A DNA stretch of 64,000 nt from Enoplolaimus lenunculus (Eukaryota; Nematoda; Enoplea; Enoplida; Thoracostomopsidae), in assembly GCA_030248215.1 (NCBI GenBank), contig JASANG010002673.1, forward strand, positions 213,538-277,537, read 5' to 3'. The notes below the pieces were generated by a model. It ran no database searches, had not been told where the DNA came from, and worked only from the letters and a program-made list of their open reading frames with translations. Position numbers and translations under genes: made by a program. Positions 11,501 through 21,440 of the stretch are shown here, in pieces; the first letter of the stretch is position 1; every line of letters begins with the position of its first letter.

Positions 11501-14293
11501 TCGCGTTCTGTACACAACACAAACGTTTTTGTGGTTTATGGGTCATCCACGTTATACTGTGTACGCTTTTGTAAAAGGACTCAACGGCGAGTACACTAAG
11601 TTAGCGCGTTTTGGCGGTAGTCTCTTCGGATTGAGTAGGTACAGTTTGGATACTGTTTGGACAATGTATCTGACAATAAGTGTTTTCCGGACATACTCTG
11701 TATAATCGCAAAACGAATTTACGACAATTCGTCGCCCGACATCTTGTCGACACCGACAACTTGTCCCCCCCTCGACAATTTGTCGTCAAAACAACTCGTC
11801 GACCCCGCCAACTCGTCGATCCCGACAACTTGTCGCCAACACAATTCGTCATCCCCGACAACCTGTCTCTCCGACAACTCTCCGCTCCGACAACTCGTCA
11901 ACCCCGACAGCTTGTCGCCAGACAACTCGTCGGGTCGACGAGTTGTCGAACCTGCTGGCCGGCGACACGTTGTCGCGTTCGCCGAGTTGTTAGGGTCAAC
12001 CCTGGCGACCCATTATGTATAAAACCTTAACTAATGAACCCGAGCGAATTTCTAAGGTTAATTTCAACTGATATTTTAATATATTCAATTTATAAATTAA
12101 CAAAAATAAATATGACAACTTTTGTTTTACTTGAACATATGTTCTTCGTCACACATACAGTCTTGTTTGCTTTGATATTCACGTGAAAATTCCGCAGTAT
12201 TTTCAAAGTCTTCCAAACAGCCGTCTTCAGCTAAAAGTATAAAATATAATTTTATTTAAAATCTGGCACAATGTAAAGAACAGGGACGGAACCGTACTAT
12301 AAACATATTCGTAAGCCTAAGCTTAAGCCTGAACCTAAGCGTAAGAATGAACATATTCCTAAGCATAAGCCTAAGCCTAAGCCTAAGCGCACTTTATTCC
12401 TGTCCAATTCGGAATTGGGCTAAATTACGACTTGGGCTATGACATATATAACTTCGATCTTTCCTTGTCATCTCTAATTGCGAAATAAACGAATTTTGTA
12501 TTAATGGACTAAACTTCAGTAGCAGTACTAACCGGAATAACCATACGGACACGGATTCGGTGGATCACAATATGCCGGAAGTACAGCGTCTGTCTTGACC
12601 TCTTGCTTGTTCAACAGAGTACCTTCGGGTGTAAGAAATTGTTGACCTTCACCAGCGCCTCCTGCAATTCGATTGGTCAAAATAGTATAACAATCCACAG
12701 TTATTAACTCTTTATCACATGAATATTTTCTATTTCATCTGAGACCTACGTTTATGCTAGGATTCGAACTCCAGTGACTGGAGTGGGAGGCGTTTACCAT
12801 CACAACTCAGTTATAGGAGCTTGATGCTCCGGCCGGAGGGGCTCTCATGTCTTGTGGTGATTTAGTACTATGTATACGTGTTGCAATTGTTAAACTCTGT
12901 GCATATATATTATTTAACGTATATACACTGGCGCTGAGTTTCCTACGGGCAACTCTATGTGAGAAGTGGTTAATTGTAGGCAATTTGAAACGACACTTTC
13001 TCAGTTTATTGCTAAAAAACGAAGTTGGCGTTAACGTCAAAGTAAACGATGAAACTATGCTAATGTATAAAATTCAGCAATAGCAATAAAGTATATACGT
13101 CAATATATCAAACATACAAAGTGCAAATTAATATTAATAAATCATACACAAAACGCTAAACCTAAGCCTAAAAGTAAAGATTAATCTAAAGCCTGTTTGC
13201 CTAATCTATTGCTGCCTCGAAGGAAAACAGCACGAAGCTAAAAATAGCATGAGCAAACATAAAGTGAATATAAACACAAAGGCCAATTGCCAGGTCACCT
13301 TGATAGGGGGCTAAATATTTTTCAGGAGCGGCATACAAGAGTTTCCATGACTTACCAGCAAGGGGTTGGACATCATTTAAGGAAGGGGGGCAAAATTCGT
13401 CCACGGGGGCGAGACCCCTCTAGCAACGCGCCCGTAAACGCCAAATACTTACCGCCGATGTACTTGTGTCCCCATAAACTGCTATGTGGTAACTCTTCAT
13501 AGTCGCGAACTTGTGTATCACGCGTCTTGGCAGTCAATTCATTATCCAACAATGCCTGAAAATATAGAATAAATATTTAAAAATTCGAAAATCAACCATA
13601 TTTTTCAACTGTCTGTAGCATCTATTACCAGTGAGCAGAGTAAAGTTTTCAAACAAAACGAACGGCGAAAATTGCAAAACTCAAAATTTACACAAATATG
13701 AAACCAATCAATTGTTAAGAATAAGCAAAATTTGGGAAATGTTTCAACTCTGGCTGACAATACTTTCGACCAGCAAAAATACTACACACATTTGAGAATA
13801 CGGGCACATCATATATTTATAATTGCTATATCCAACAAAACGGACAGTGTAAAGAACAGGGGCGGAACAGTATTATAAGCATATAGAGTACAAAACCGTT
13901 CGTCGTTATTTTGTTATGTCCTTGACACAACGATTGACTATAAATCGTCCAAGCTTGAAATATCCAACGTAAAGAACAGGGGCGGAACAGTCTCATTTGG
14001 AAATTGTGCAGCAATAAAATATACAGCAAAGCTAAAAAACGATGATTCCTGAATTTTAAAATTTCAAATTGAGACATTTTGATATGAAAAAGTTTATTTT
14101 TTGAATATAAAATAAATGAAAAATTAAATTATTATTTGTCTCAAAAGGTAAAAAAACACCAATAAATTAATATTTTACTGACATTCAGAGCTTCTTCTTC
14201 AAACGTAGGATCGCGATAATAGTAATCTTCTTGTCCGATACTTGCAAAGACTGCGGCCCCACACGAAAGTAAAAGTACTAAATTGATATACAT
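8568..14293 (-). CDS. Neuroendocrine protein 7B2 (chaperone and inhibitor of prohormone convertase 2)
   Basis: 7B2 binds pro-PC2 in the secretory pathway, allows its maturation, and inhibits it through a C-terminal peptide. Seven exons give 229 residues in one frame: 14293-14183, 13555-13453, 12661-12533, 12230-12131, 11026-10951, 9918-9859 and 8678-8568. Exon 1 holds a signal peptide (MYINLVLLLSCGAAVFAS). Diagnostic motifs are HSSLWGHKYIGGGAGEG (exons 2-3), the PPNPCP proline motif at 105-110, DGCLEDFENTAEFSREYQ, a furin-type RPRKR site at 207-211, and the inhibitory peptide VNPYLMGPIHHQVGQKK, which has the same spacing from NPYL to the essential Lys-Lys as the mammalian VNPYLQG..VVAKK. The C. 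elegans counterpart is sbt-1. Intron 6 uses a GC donor (AAG|GCAAGT); the intron after exon 1 starts GTCAGT. If exon 4 were not spliced at AA|GTAAAA it would meet a stop two bases later, giving a form without the inhibitory peptide; the clean phase of exons 5-7 argues for splicing. Introns carry F, T1 and H elements. Confidence 0.95.
8767..9070. mobile_element. Family G element, degraded
   Basis: The left end resembles G ('tgtgcaaccggaggtgaaaa') and the right part has 'aaatttgccggaaccgcc'. The ends are eroded and no duplication is seen. It lies in intron 6 of the 7B2 gene. Confidence 0.5.
9438..9826 (+). mobile_element. Family F MITE split by a T1 insertion
   Basis: The left half (CCCATAACCAGCTCACC ... 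'aaggttgaaaatttt') and right half ('aaaattttctagg' ... 'gggaacgggccc') belong to one F element. A T1 element sits between them with a perfect duplication of AAAATTTT, so T1 moved here after F. Confidence 0.85.
9537..9738 (+). mobile_element. T1 telomere-repeat MITE inside an F element, with target duplication
   Basis: Ends are GGCCCATGTAAAGATCAGGG on the left and 'cattggcc' on the right; the interior carries TTAGGC arrays in two blocks. It is flanked by AAAATTTT at 9529-9536 and 9739-9746. Uninterrupted F copies such as 10806-10938 have a single AAAATTTT at this point, which confirms an 8-bp target duplication. Confidence 0.92.
9980..10020 (-). mobile_element. Family H end fragment
   Basis: Matches the TTAACCCTTTCGCAC..GAATATTTTCTATTTCATCTGA end of the H family and then breaks off, next to a full copy. 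Confidence 0.5.
10066..10334 (-). mobile_element. Family H: TTAA-flanked MITE carrying a tRNA-like module
   Basis: The ends are inverted copies of TTAACCCTTTCTCAC (right: GTGAGAAGGGGTTA). On the minus strand the interior has a tRNA-like Pol III promoter: A box TAGCTGAGTGG and B box GAGTTCGAATCC at about 10178-10120. TTAA targets point to a piggyBac-like or similar mobiliser. It lies in intron 5 of the 7B2 gene. Confidence 0.75.
10340..10805. other. Unassigned sequence in 7B2 intron 5
   Basis: Slightly higher GC than its surroundings, with short open frames on both strands (plus 10404-10610 and 10624-10815; minus 10519-10824). None shows a domain, and no splice-site pair is convincing. It could be a fragment of an unrecognised repeat. 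Confidence 0.3.
10806..10938 (+). mobile_element. Family F MITE, right end lost
   Basis: Starts CCCCGTAGCCAGGTCACC and keeps the 'gacttgcaagcaaggttgaa' and 'aaaattttctggggg' blocks. It stops 12 bases short of 7B2 exon 5 (10951-11026), so it sits almost against the donor of that exon. Confidence 0.75.
11700..12005. repeat. Array of the dyad CGACAAcTTGTCG in 7B2 intron 4
   Basis: More than ten imperfect copies of a self-complementary unit (CGACAA-Y-TTGTCG type) occupy about 300 bases, some overlapping head to tail. The same unit occurs singly near 17775-17810 and 25290-25310. The open frames across it on both strands reflect the repeat and are not genes. Confidence 0.75.
12268..12398 (-). mobile_element. 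T1 MITE, truncated
   Basis: The 'ATGTAAAGAACAGGGACGGA' end is followed by CCTAAG arrays and 'gaatgaacatattcctaag'. It breaks off into an L-family end at 12399-12445. It lies in 7B2 intron 3. Confidence 0.65.
12399..12445 (-). mobile_element. Family L MITE end fragment
   Basis: 'AATTCGGAATTGGGCTAAAT' then 'acgacttgggcta' matches the right end of the full L copy at 44497-44820. Confidence 0.55.
12704..12973 (-). mobile_element. Family H: TTAA-flanked MITE carrying a tRNA-like module
   Basis: TTAA at both borders (12704-12707 and 12970-12973) and the same tRNA-like module as at 10066-10334, in the same orientation. Its edge lies 43 bases from 7B2 exon 3, inside intron 2. Confidence 0.8.
13281..13433 (+). 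mobile_element. Family F MITE
   Basis: GGCCAATTGCCAGGTCACC start, the F interior blocks, and a weathered 'agcaacgcgcccg' end. It lies in 7B2 intron 2, about 20 bases beyond the donor of exon 2. Confidence 0.7.
13607..13806. mobile_element. Family M MITE
   Basis: Facing ends of the type 'catctattaccag' and 'tttgagaatacggg', as in the clearer copy at 49498-49726. It lies in 7B2 intron 1. Confidence 0.45.
13846..13996. mobile_element. Chimeric T1 element carrying a piece of a cathepsin intron
   Basis: Two T1 ends in the same orientation (13846-13880 and 13973-13996, both GTAAAGAACAGGGGCGGAAC) bracket about 85 bases. These are the reverse complement of 32339-32424, with one substitution noticed. 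At 32339-32424 the sequence lies between a T1 right end and cathepsin exon 3. The segment looks carried from there by T1 activity. Confidence 0.75.
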
Positions 14294-14384
14294 TCTAGAT
14301 GTTACTCTAAAATTAAGCTTAAAGCTTAAAAACTAATACGATCATCTCAATTTACGGCCTGTATTACTTTTAAGCACGTGGCTA

Positions 14385-14578
14385 TTTTTTTGGTATGACT
14401 CTTATAAGTGTAGGCTTACATTTTAGACTACAATTTTTGCTTAGACTTAGGCTAAGGCTCAGGCTTAGGCTTAGGCTTAGGCATAGGCTTAAGCGTAGGC
14501 TTAAGCATAGGTTTAGGAATGCACTTTTTAAGTGTTTAGGCTTAGGATTAGAAGCATGCTTCGTCTACAGTTACGGTC
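14385..14578 (+). mobile_element. T2 MITE lacking clean ends
   Basis: Has the T2 'gtaggcttacattttagacta' block, TTAGGC-type arrays and the 'ctacagttacgg' block. The terminal GGCC ends are gone. It abuts the C element that follows. Confidence 0.6.
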
Positions 14579-15163
14579 CTACTGTAGTGATCCGAATAAG
14601 AGGGGGGCTAGTATTTATTTTGCCTCTACAGAGGGTACCCGTCTTGTTAGTCGGTTACGGTCTGGTATTTATTTTTGACCCACGCTCCACCGCCCTTCGG
14701 TACTGATATATCTGGTACTGCATTATCCGTTGAATTAAACGTTTATTTGTCTTGTGTCAATAGCTTGAGGGATAATACAAGGTTATACTTAGGAATGTAC
14801 TTTCAAAAATTAAGCGCGTTTTAAAGTTTCGAACTCAAATTATTTGGCGCTGGAGTCATTTATGCGTTATAATTAAGGATAATTGACATTTATGGACTGT
14901 AATTAGGGTTTAGGGACCCTGTCCGCTTACGGACTCCTATTAAGAGTTGCGGACTCCTATTGATTGGGACTCAAAATGGGGACACCCGTCTAATTACCCC
15001 CCTCTTATTCGGATCACTACAGTACCTAAATTGAGACTCTAATTAGGGTTTACGGGCTTTATCAACTTACGGACTCTAACTAGGAATACGGTCTCCTATT
15101 GATTGGGACTCAAAATTGGGACCTCCTCTTATTACCTGCCCTCTTATTCGGGTCACTACAGTA
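14579..15163. mobile_element. Family C MITE with duplicated right half
   Basis: The left end TACTGTAGTGATCCGAATAA has an inverted match at 15003-15023 (TTATTCGGATCACTACAGTA). A second, diverged copy of the right half follows to 15163 with its own end. TA borders suggest Tc1/mariner-type mobilisation. Confidence 0.75.
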
Positions 15164-15585
15164 CAAGTAATATCGTACATCCTGTAAATTACAAAATTTA
15201 AAAGTTTATGTGCATTGCGCAATATTTTAAAAACTTCTGTATTTTCGTTGTCTACACGATTTTTTGATAAGGAACAATAATTGTGATGGACCATGTTACT
15301 TTAAGGAGCGTCCAGGTTTCTGATGGGTCTATAAAAGAGAAGGTTTAGATGCTATGTGGTATAGTAATTGCAGCTTGATGTCTTCGACTCGCTGTCAAAT
15401 TTCAAAAAAACTGAAATCCCAATATTTATGAATTTTCAACATGAGCAGTCCATATGGTTTTGAACGGCAGAAAAATTTTACAATGAGAAAAATTTACACA
15501 CAAACAATCTTCAAATTTCAAGACTCAAATTTGTTCTTAAATTTTCAAGACTAAGACGCTTCGTATTTCAGCCATTGGCCTATAT
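15164..15585. other. Gene-free stretch with a T2 end fragment
   Basis: A T2 left-end fragment ('catgttactttaaggagcgt' and 'ccaggtttctgatgggtct') lies at 15292-15345. No gene is seen. Confidence 0.45.
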
Positions 15586-15792
15586 TCTCTCAAATATGTA
15601 CAGCACATTTCACCAGTTGACGATAGGTCTTGTAACTTTTGAACCAGTAAAATGCTGAGGTTCCGAATTCAGCACACTTTTCGCGTATAATTATTTGCAC
15701 TGTACCAATTTTGAGTTCAACAACCGCAATAGTTGGTGAATTTGAACGCCTATTACTAACTGATAATAGTTGCTATACGCATTTGAATATAT
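15586..15792. mobile_element. Family M MITE
   Basis: Ends 'ctcaaatatgtacagca..tcaccagttgacgata' and 'ctattactaactgataatag..catttgaatata' form a weathered inverted pair of the M type. Confidence 0.4.
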
Positions 15793-16037
15793 AAGCCTTT
15801 GAGTGAAATTGACAAATTCGTGCCTGAATTGGTTTAAAACAAATTTGTTTTTAAAAAATTTTTAAATTCGAAATAAGTTTCTTCCGACAAAAATTGCGAT
15901 TGTCTGTTGTCAATTTTATCGACACTGCATGCAATATTTACCCACAGGATAATGTGTTTTATTAATATGTGCAAATTTCAATATATTTTCGCAACACAGG
16001 GTGAACCGAAATCTCAGCCAAAGACGATGAAGAACAC

Positions 16038-16640
16038 AATTAGGGAAGCGCTATACTTGACATCCGCCGCAGTCCGGCGCCGTCTGTCACCATGCGTCAC
16101 CCGTACGGCACCGTCCGTCACCGTAAGTTAACGTCCGTCGCCATACGTTATGCTACGTGTGTTATTTGCGTATGATACGGCACGGTGACGGACGGCGCCG
16201 TGAGGGTGACGGATGGCGCTGTACGGGTGACGGATGGCGCTGTACGGGTGACGGATGGCGCTGTACGGGTGACGGACGGCGCCGTGAGGGTGACGGATGG
16301 CGCTGTACGGGTGACGGACGGCGCCGTGAGGGTGACGGATGGCGCTGTACGGGTGACGGACGGCGCCGTGAGGGTGACGGATGGCGCTGTACGGGTGACG
16401 GATGGCGCTGTACGGGTGACGGATGGCGCTGTACGGGTGACGGATGGCGCTGTACGGGTGACGGACGGCGGCGTACGTACGGGTGACGGATGGCGCTGTA
16501 CGGGTGACGGACGGCGCTGTACGGGTGACGGATGGCGCTGTACGGGTAACGGATGGCGCTGTACGGGTGACGGATGGCGGCGTACGTACGGGTGACGGAC
16601 TGCGCCCCACGTCAAAAAAGTATAGCGCAACCCTTATACC
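16038..16640. mobile_element. Inverted-end element filled with a 21-bp minisatellite
   Basis: The left end 'ttagggaagcgctatactt' has an inverted match at 16618-16638 ('aagtatagcgcaaccctta'). Inside, about 19 copies of a 21-bp unit (GGGTGACGGATGGCGCTGTAC and variants) run from 16181 to 16605. A few units lie in the opposite direction at 16071-16140. Long open frames exist on both strands only because 21 is a multiple of three. Confidence 0.8.
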
Positions 16641-16658
16641 GACTTGAAATCATCCACG

Positions 16659-16861
16659 GCCCATGTAAACATCAGGGGCGGAATGTTTTTCTGTGAGACT
16701 AGTAAAGAGTAAGCTTCAGCTTTAAACTAATTTTTTTGCTTGGTTTAGGCTGAGGCTTAGGCTTAGGAATATACTCATTCTTACGGTTAGGCTTCGGCTT
16801 AGGCTTCGGCTTAGGAATATGCTTATAATCCTCTTCCGCTCCTGTTCTTTACATTGACCAT
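16659..16861 (+). mobile_element. T1 telomere-repeat MITE
   Basis: GGCCCATGTAAACATCAGGG left end, two TTAGGC-type blocks separated by 'aatatactcattctta', and CTGTTCTTTACATTGACC right end. Confidence 0.85.
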
Positions 16862-17274
16862 CTCCACTGTGCTAAAAACACAGGACAACCACTGATCAAT
16901 CAAGTGGGTGGAGTTAGGATTTAAATTCTACAGAATTAGCTAATTTTTGGCAAAGTTGGGGCTTCGAAATACCCCCGATTCACCGTTGAGTTAAGCTGAA
17001 AATTTTGAACCTGTACGACCTGTTAACACTAAATAAATACGTATACAGCACGCAAGCCGGATATATTGCGAATCTCATGGGACAGAATGAAAATTACAAC
17101 CTGGTGGATACCAGCCATACAGACATTATTAATTATATCAATGATAGTGTAAACGTAACTTGGTGTGCCTGCGTGGCGGGGTAAACATGACAGAAAAATG
17201 TACAACAGCGCAGAGGCGGAAGAATCTACGACTTTTCGTCGGCCGACAGTGTCCTAAAGCCTGCGAATCAATTT

Positions 17275-17684
17275 ACTGTAGTGACTCGAATAAGAGGGTG
17301 TGGGGTAATCAGAGGGGGTCCCCATTTTGAGTCCCAATCAATAGGAGTCCGTACCCCTAATAAGAGTCTGTAAGCGGATAGAGTCCCTAAATCCTAATTC
17401 GAGTCGATGAAGGTCAGGTATTCCTAATTGTAGTGCATAAATGACTCCAGAACCAAATAAAGCTGAGTTCGAATCTTTAAGGCGTACTTAAATTTTGAAT
17501 GTACATTCCTAAAACGTTTTATTCAACGGATAGTTGCAGTACCGGATACATATCAGTAACGAAAGGTGGCGGAGCGTGGGTTAAAAATAAATAACAGTCC
17601 GTAACCGAATAACAAGGGGGCGTACCCTCTGGAGAGGCCAAATAGATATCAGTCGCACCCTCTTATTCCGGTCACTACAGTACG
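17275..17684. mobile_element. Family C MITE, complete
   Basis: TACTGTAGTGACTCGAATAA and its inverted match 'ttattccggtcactacagta' bound the element; the interior matches the other C copies in reverse order. TA borders. Confidence 0.8.
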
Positions 17685-18055
17685 CATAATCCGACGTGTA
17701 ATCCTAAACCAAAAGCCTAAGCACAGTGATGGGTAACGAAGTGTAGAGTCGATAAAATGTCGGATTAAACCGAGTCAGTTGACGAGTTGTCGGGCGACAA
17801 ATTGTCGCGATACCAAGGCAAAGGAACCAGGATTATGATACAGGCAGGAATGGAATTTACAGCAAAGGTGTTGTTTAAAATAACATTACTGTTTGGTTTC
17901 AAATGTGTCCGCTTATGGGCCACGTCTTTACAACTTGAAACACGTTTTCTCGAGTAAAAGCGAGCGAGAAGCCAAACGTGTTTTTTTTGCATAAACTATA
18001 TTCAAACACAACACAAAAGGCTTTTTTATGGTCAGTTCGTTTGAGAAAATATATG

Positions 18056-18311
18056 CACTGTAAATTCCAGCGAGTTGATTTTAACTCAGAATGAGTTGAA
18101 TCACTCAGTCTGAGTAAGGACTATCGGAACTCAGAATTTTGAGTTGATTCAAGTCATTCTGAGTTAATTAAGCAACTCACCAGGAGTCAACTCAACTCAC
18201 AGTGAAAATCAAGTCATCTCAGAGTGAGTTAAAGTTTACTGTTATTATTAACTCAGAAATAACAAACTTTCCTTCTGAGTTGATTAAATAACTCGTTGTA
18301 GTTTACAGTGT
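18056..18311. mobile_element. Family D MITE, complete
   Basis: CACTGTAAATTCCAGCGAGT left end and 'gtagtttacagtg' right end. The interior is made of repeated 'actcagaatgagttga'-type units facing each other, so the whole element can fold back. Confidence 0.8.
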
Positions 18312-18497
18312 GTGTGTGAAAACAACATAGCCAAGCGACCGACGGTCAAAGCACGAGGCGCTTCAGCAAAGAAAGCTCGCGAGCGAGAGACGAATATAAT
18401 TATGCGTCGACCACAATAACGTGCGTACGCTGTGTGGATTTTGAAACTTTAATTGACGGTTGCCCTTAACAAATTTTTATTTGTCGATAGTAGTCGT

Positions 18498-19131
18498 GGC
18501 CAATGTTACTTTAAACGCCGTCCCATTTTCCCGGGACAGAAATGTACCAGGAGTACTCGTCCCATTTTCCCGGGACAGCAATGTACCAGGAGTACATTCA
18601 AACAATATAATTGGGACAGCGGGACAGTTGGGACAGATCGGACAGTTGGGACAGATGGGACAGTTGGGACAGATGGGACAGTTGGGACAGATGGGGCAGA
18701 TGGGACGGATGGGACAGTTGGGACAGATGGGACAGCTGGACAGTTGGGACAGTTGGGACACTTGGGACAGATCGGACAGTTGGTACAGATGGGACAGTTG
18801 TGACAGATGGGACATATGGGACAGATGGACAGATGGGACAGTCGGGACAGATGGGGCAGATGGGACCGTTGGGACAGATGGGATCGTTGGGACAGTTGGG
18901 ACAGATGGGACAGTTGGGACAGATGGGACAGTTGGGACAAATGGGACAGTTAGGACAGATGGGACAGATGGACAGATGGGACAGATGGGACACTTGGGAC
19001 AGTTGGGACAAATATATATATCCTACGTAAATATATCTGCCTGTGCATATGTAAACAGGAGCGCATTAGTGTGCACTCCGGGTATATTGGTGTCCCGGGA
19101 AATTAGGACGGCCTTTATAGTAACATGGGCC
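18498..19131. mobile_element. T2-type element carrying a 9-bp minisatellite, with target duplication
   Basis: Ends GGCCAATGTTACTTTAAACG and 'tttatagtaacatgggcc' are T2-type. It is flanked by a perfect 8-bp duplication, GTAGTCGT (18490-18497 and 19132-19139). Instead of TTAGGC it holds about 400 bases of TGGGACAGW repeats (18610-19012), bracketed by 'cccattttcccgggaca' blocks. Open frames in all phases reflect the repeat. Confidence 0.88.
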
Positions 19132-19169
19132 GTAGTCGTCAATTGAAATTAGTTTTAGCCAATTTTTAA

Positions 19170-19600
19170 TTTCAATTGACGGTTGCTGTACTATTCTTAA
19201 ACTAGCAACCGTCAACGAAATAAATTTCTGTACAGAAGCCGTCAACGAGTACTCTGGTTACGTATAGCAAGTGTTGACGGAGAAACCAATTTTTCGATGG
19301 CAACCGTCAACGTGTGCTGAGTTAACAAACAGCAAGTTTCAATCGGCTTACAAAGTCCTTACAGCAACCGTCAACCGCAGCAACAATTTTTGATAGCAAC
19401 CGTCAACTGAAAATTTTTTTAGGACGGCAGCCGTCAACTAAAAATTGTTATATACGGCAACAGTCAATTGAAAATTTTATTCGGACGGCAACTGTCAACT
19501 GAAAATTAAACTTTGACGGCAACCGTCAATTGAAAATTTTTATTAGACGGCAACCGTCAGTTGAAAATTTTCATTAAACACGGCAACCGTTGAAAATAGT
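19170..19600 (+). repeat. Left array of GACGG-CAA-CCGTC dyads
   Basis: About a dozen units of the form (GACGG)CAACCGTCAA(TTGAAAATT), spaced about 35-45 bases apart, grow more regular towards the element interior. Confidence 0.8.
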
Positions 19601-19638
19601 GTCTATAAACATAAATGGTGTTAAATTGCGACATTTAT

Positions 19639-20290
19639 GAAATCGTTTTGGTCCCCCAGAAATGGACAATCACATAAATGGATTATAAAATATGATGTAT
19701 CAAAAATATATTCAACTGCGTCTACTCTAGGAAAATTGGTCCGCCTAACAAAAACCATCAGCTTTCAACGAAATTTCGGTCAAAACGATATAAGATTTCT
19801 GGTCAACTGAATACCTTCTTGCGCTCTAGAAACATCAAATCGGTTCACAAAGCACCCAAAATTTTTCAACAAAATTAAGGATTGGTAGCATATACTATAT
19901 CATTCAACAAATATTATATATCGAACACATATAAATTTGCAACATTTTTGAAATCGTTTTGCTGCCCAGAAATGCACTGTCACATAAATGGATTATAAAA
20001 TGCGATGTATCAGAAATATATTCAACTGCGTCCACTCCAGGAAAATCGGTCCGCCTAGCAAAACTATCAGCTTTCAACGAAATTTCGGTGAAAACCATAT
20101 ATGCTTTCAGTGAATGTTTGATATATTCGTTTGGAAAGTATCAAAAGATAATACACTCGTAAGAATGATCAAAATTTTGGTCAACGGAATACGTTCATGC
20201 GCTCTAGAAACATCGAATCTGTGGCAGCAAGCACCCAACATGTTTCATCTAATTCAGGATTGGTAGCATATACTAAACTATTGAACAAAC
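19639..20290 (+). repeat. Tandem pair of a 311-base block
   Basis: 'gaaatcgttttg' starts at 19639 and again at 19950, followed in both by matching 'cataaatggattataaaat', 'ttcaactgcgt' and 'agctttcaacgaaatttcgg' blocks. The second copy has a short extra stretch at about 20100-20165. It is non-coding. Confidence 0.7.
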
Positions 20291-20326
20291 GTATATTGTA
20301 CACGTAAATAGTGTACTAAAACTTCA

Positions 20327-20490
20327 ATGGCCCATAACTATTGGACCAGAGGGCCTGTATGCCCAGGAATTGCACCATTGAACTCTCAACGCCATTTTGC
20401 ATATTTGAAAGTTGGACCATAACTATTGAACCAGAGGGCCTGTAGGCCTAGGAATGACACCATTGAACTCAGTACCTATTTTGCATATAG
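20327..20490 (+). repeat. Short tandem duplication inside the 4-kb element
   Basis: 'ccataactattg.accagagg' followed by 'gcctgta.gccta.gaat' occurs twice about 86 bases apart. Between here and about 21440 no gene or further repeat is recognised. Confidence 0.6.
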
Positions 20491-21440
20491 GCCGCTTTTA
20501 TACATTATAGGGGGTCCAGATTCAGTTCCTGAACCTTTTTAGTAGAGGTGGTCCAGATTCTGTACCTTTGCCGAAAGTTTAGGGCGGATTGACAAATTTT
20601 GGACCTATGCGTTTCCAAATGACACTAAAAATTGGAAGGCGAGCTTTAAGCATCCACAATAGATATGCTGTTTTGCTTCCTCTTCAACATCGCGCCTAGG
20701 TAAAAAACATACACAAATATTCTATATTGATATTCAAGCCCAACAGCTCATAGGTTTTCAAGCGTTAATGTATTAAACGACAGTGTTTCGTATAAAAATT
20801 TATTTGAAGAAACGAAACATATATTTAAAAAGGGAACAGAATGCAATACGTAAAGCAGCAGTGGAACTCTACAGCTGACGGCAGCTTAATCAATGTTCAT
20901 ACAATGAATTTTATGCAAAAACGCTTTTTGGTCCAGTATGTTACTTTGTCGTTTATATGCAATACTGAAGAGGCTTTTGAAATGTCAAGCATCGTTGTTT
21001 GATTGTTTGTTTAGTTGTTCATTTCTAAAATTAAAAATATGTCGCAAAAAAATTGTTAACTGTTCGAGCGGGTTTTACAGATAGCCTTTGCGGCATATTC
21101 CTTTTAAAAATCAGCAACATTGGTCGTCACATTTTTTCTCCTACGAAATTTTTTCAATGCTGTGCGTCCGCCGAAAAACGTTGTTCAATGCATTGTATAC
21201 CTCTCTGTATATAAAAATAATTAACCTGTGTTACAGTTTGTCTGTAAAATGTTTGAAATGGCGAGGGGGATAGGCAATTAAGAGGTCGTGCAGTCATCGA
21301 AGTTAATACACTATTGAAATATATAGTGTCCATCTAATCCTTCTGGCAATAGCTGAATTATGAGAAAACGCCAGCAATGCCCAAAGGCTCATGCCTTGCG
21401 CTGCATTTTATTCTTTCGAATAAAGCTTAATACATTAAAA

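Noticed and set aside
12127-12129. Stop codon as the natural end of 7B2 after CDEEHMFK
   Set aside because: A donor (AA|GTAAAA) just before it joins in phase to three further exons ending in the family's NPYL peptide, so the stop is intronic in the main form.
16181-16605. CRISPR-like array
   Set aside because: There are no unique spacers between repeats, and the setting is eukaryotic; it is a minisatellite.
16128-16630. Long open frames on both strands of the 21-bp repeat
   Set aside because: The unit length is a multiple of three and stop-free in several frames, so openness is automatic. Translation gives only simple repeats.
18453-19146. Open frames of 110-230 codons in all phases across the TGGGACAGW repeat
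   Set aside because: Same reason: a 9-bp stop-free unit inside a T2-type element, with no splice or start context.
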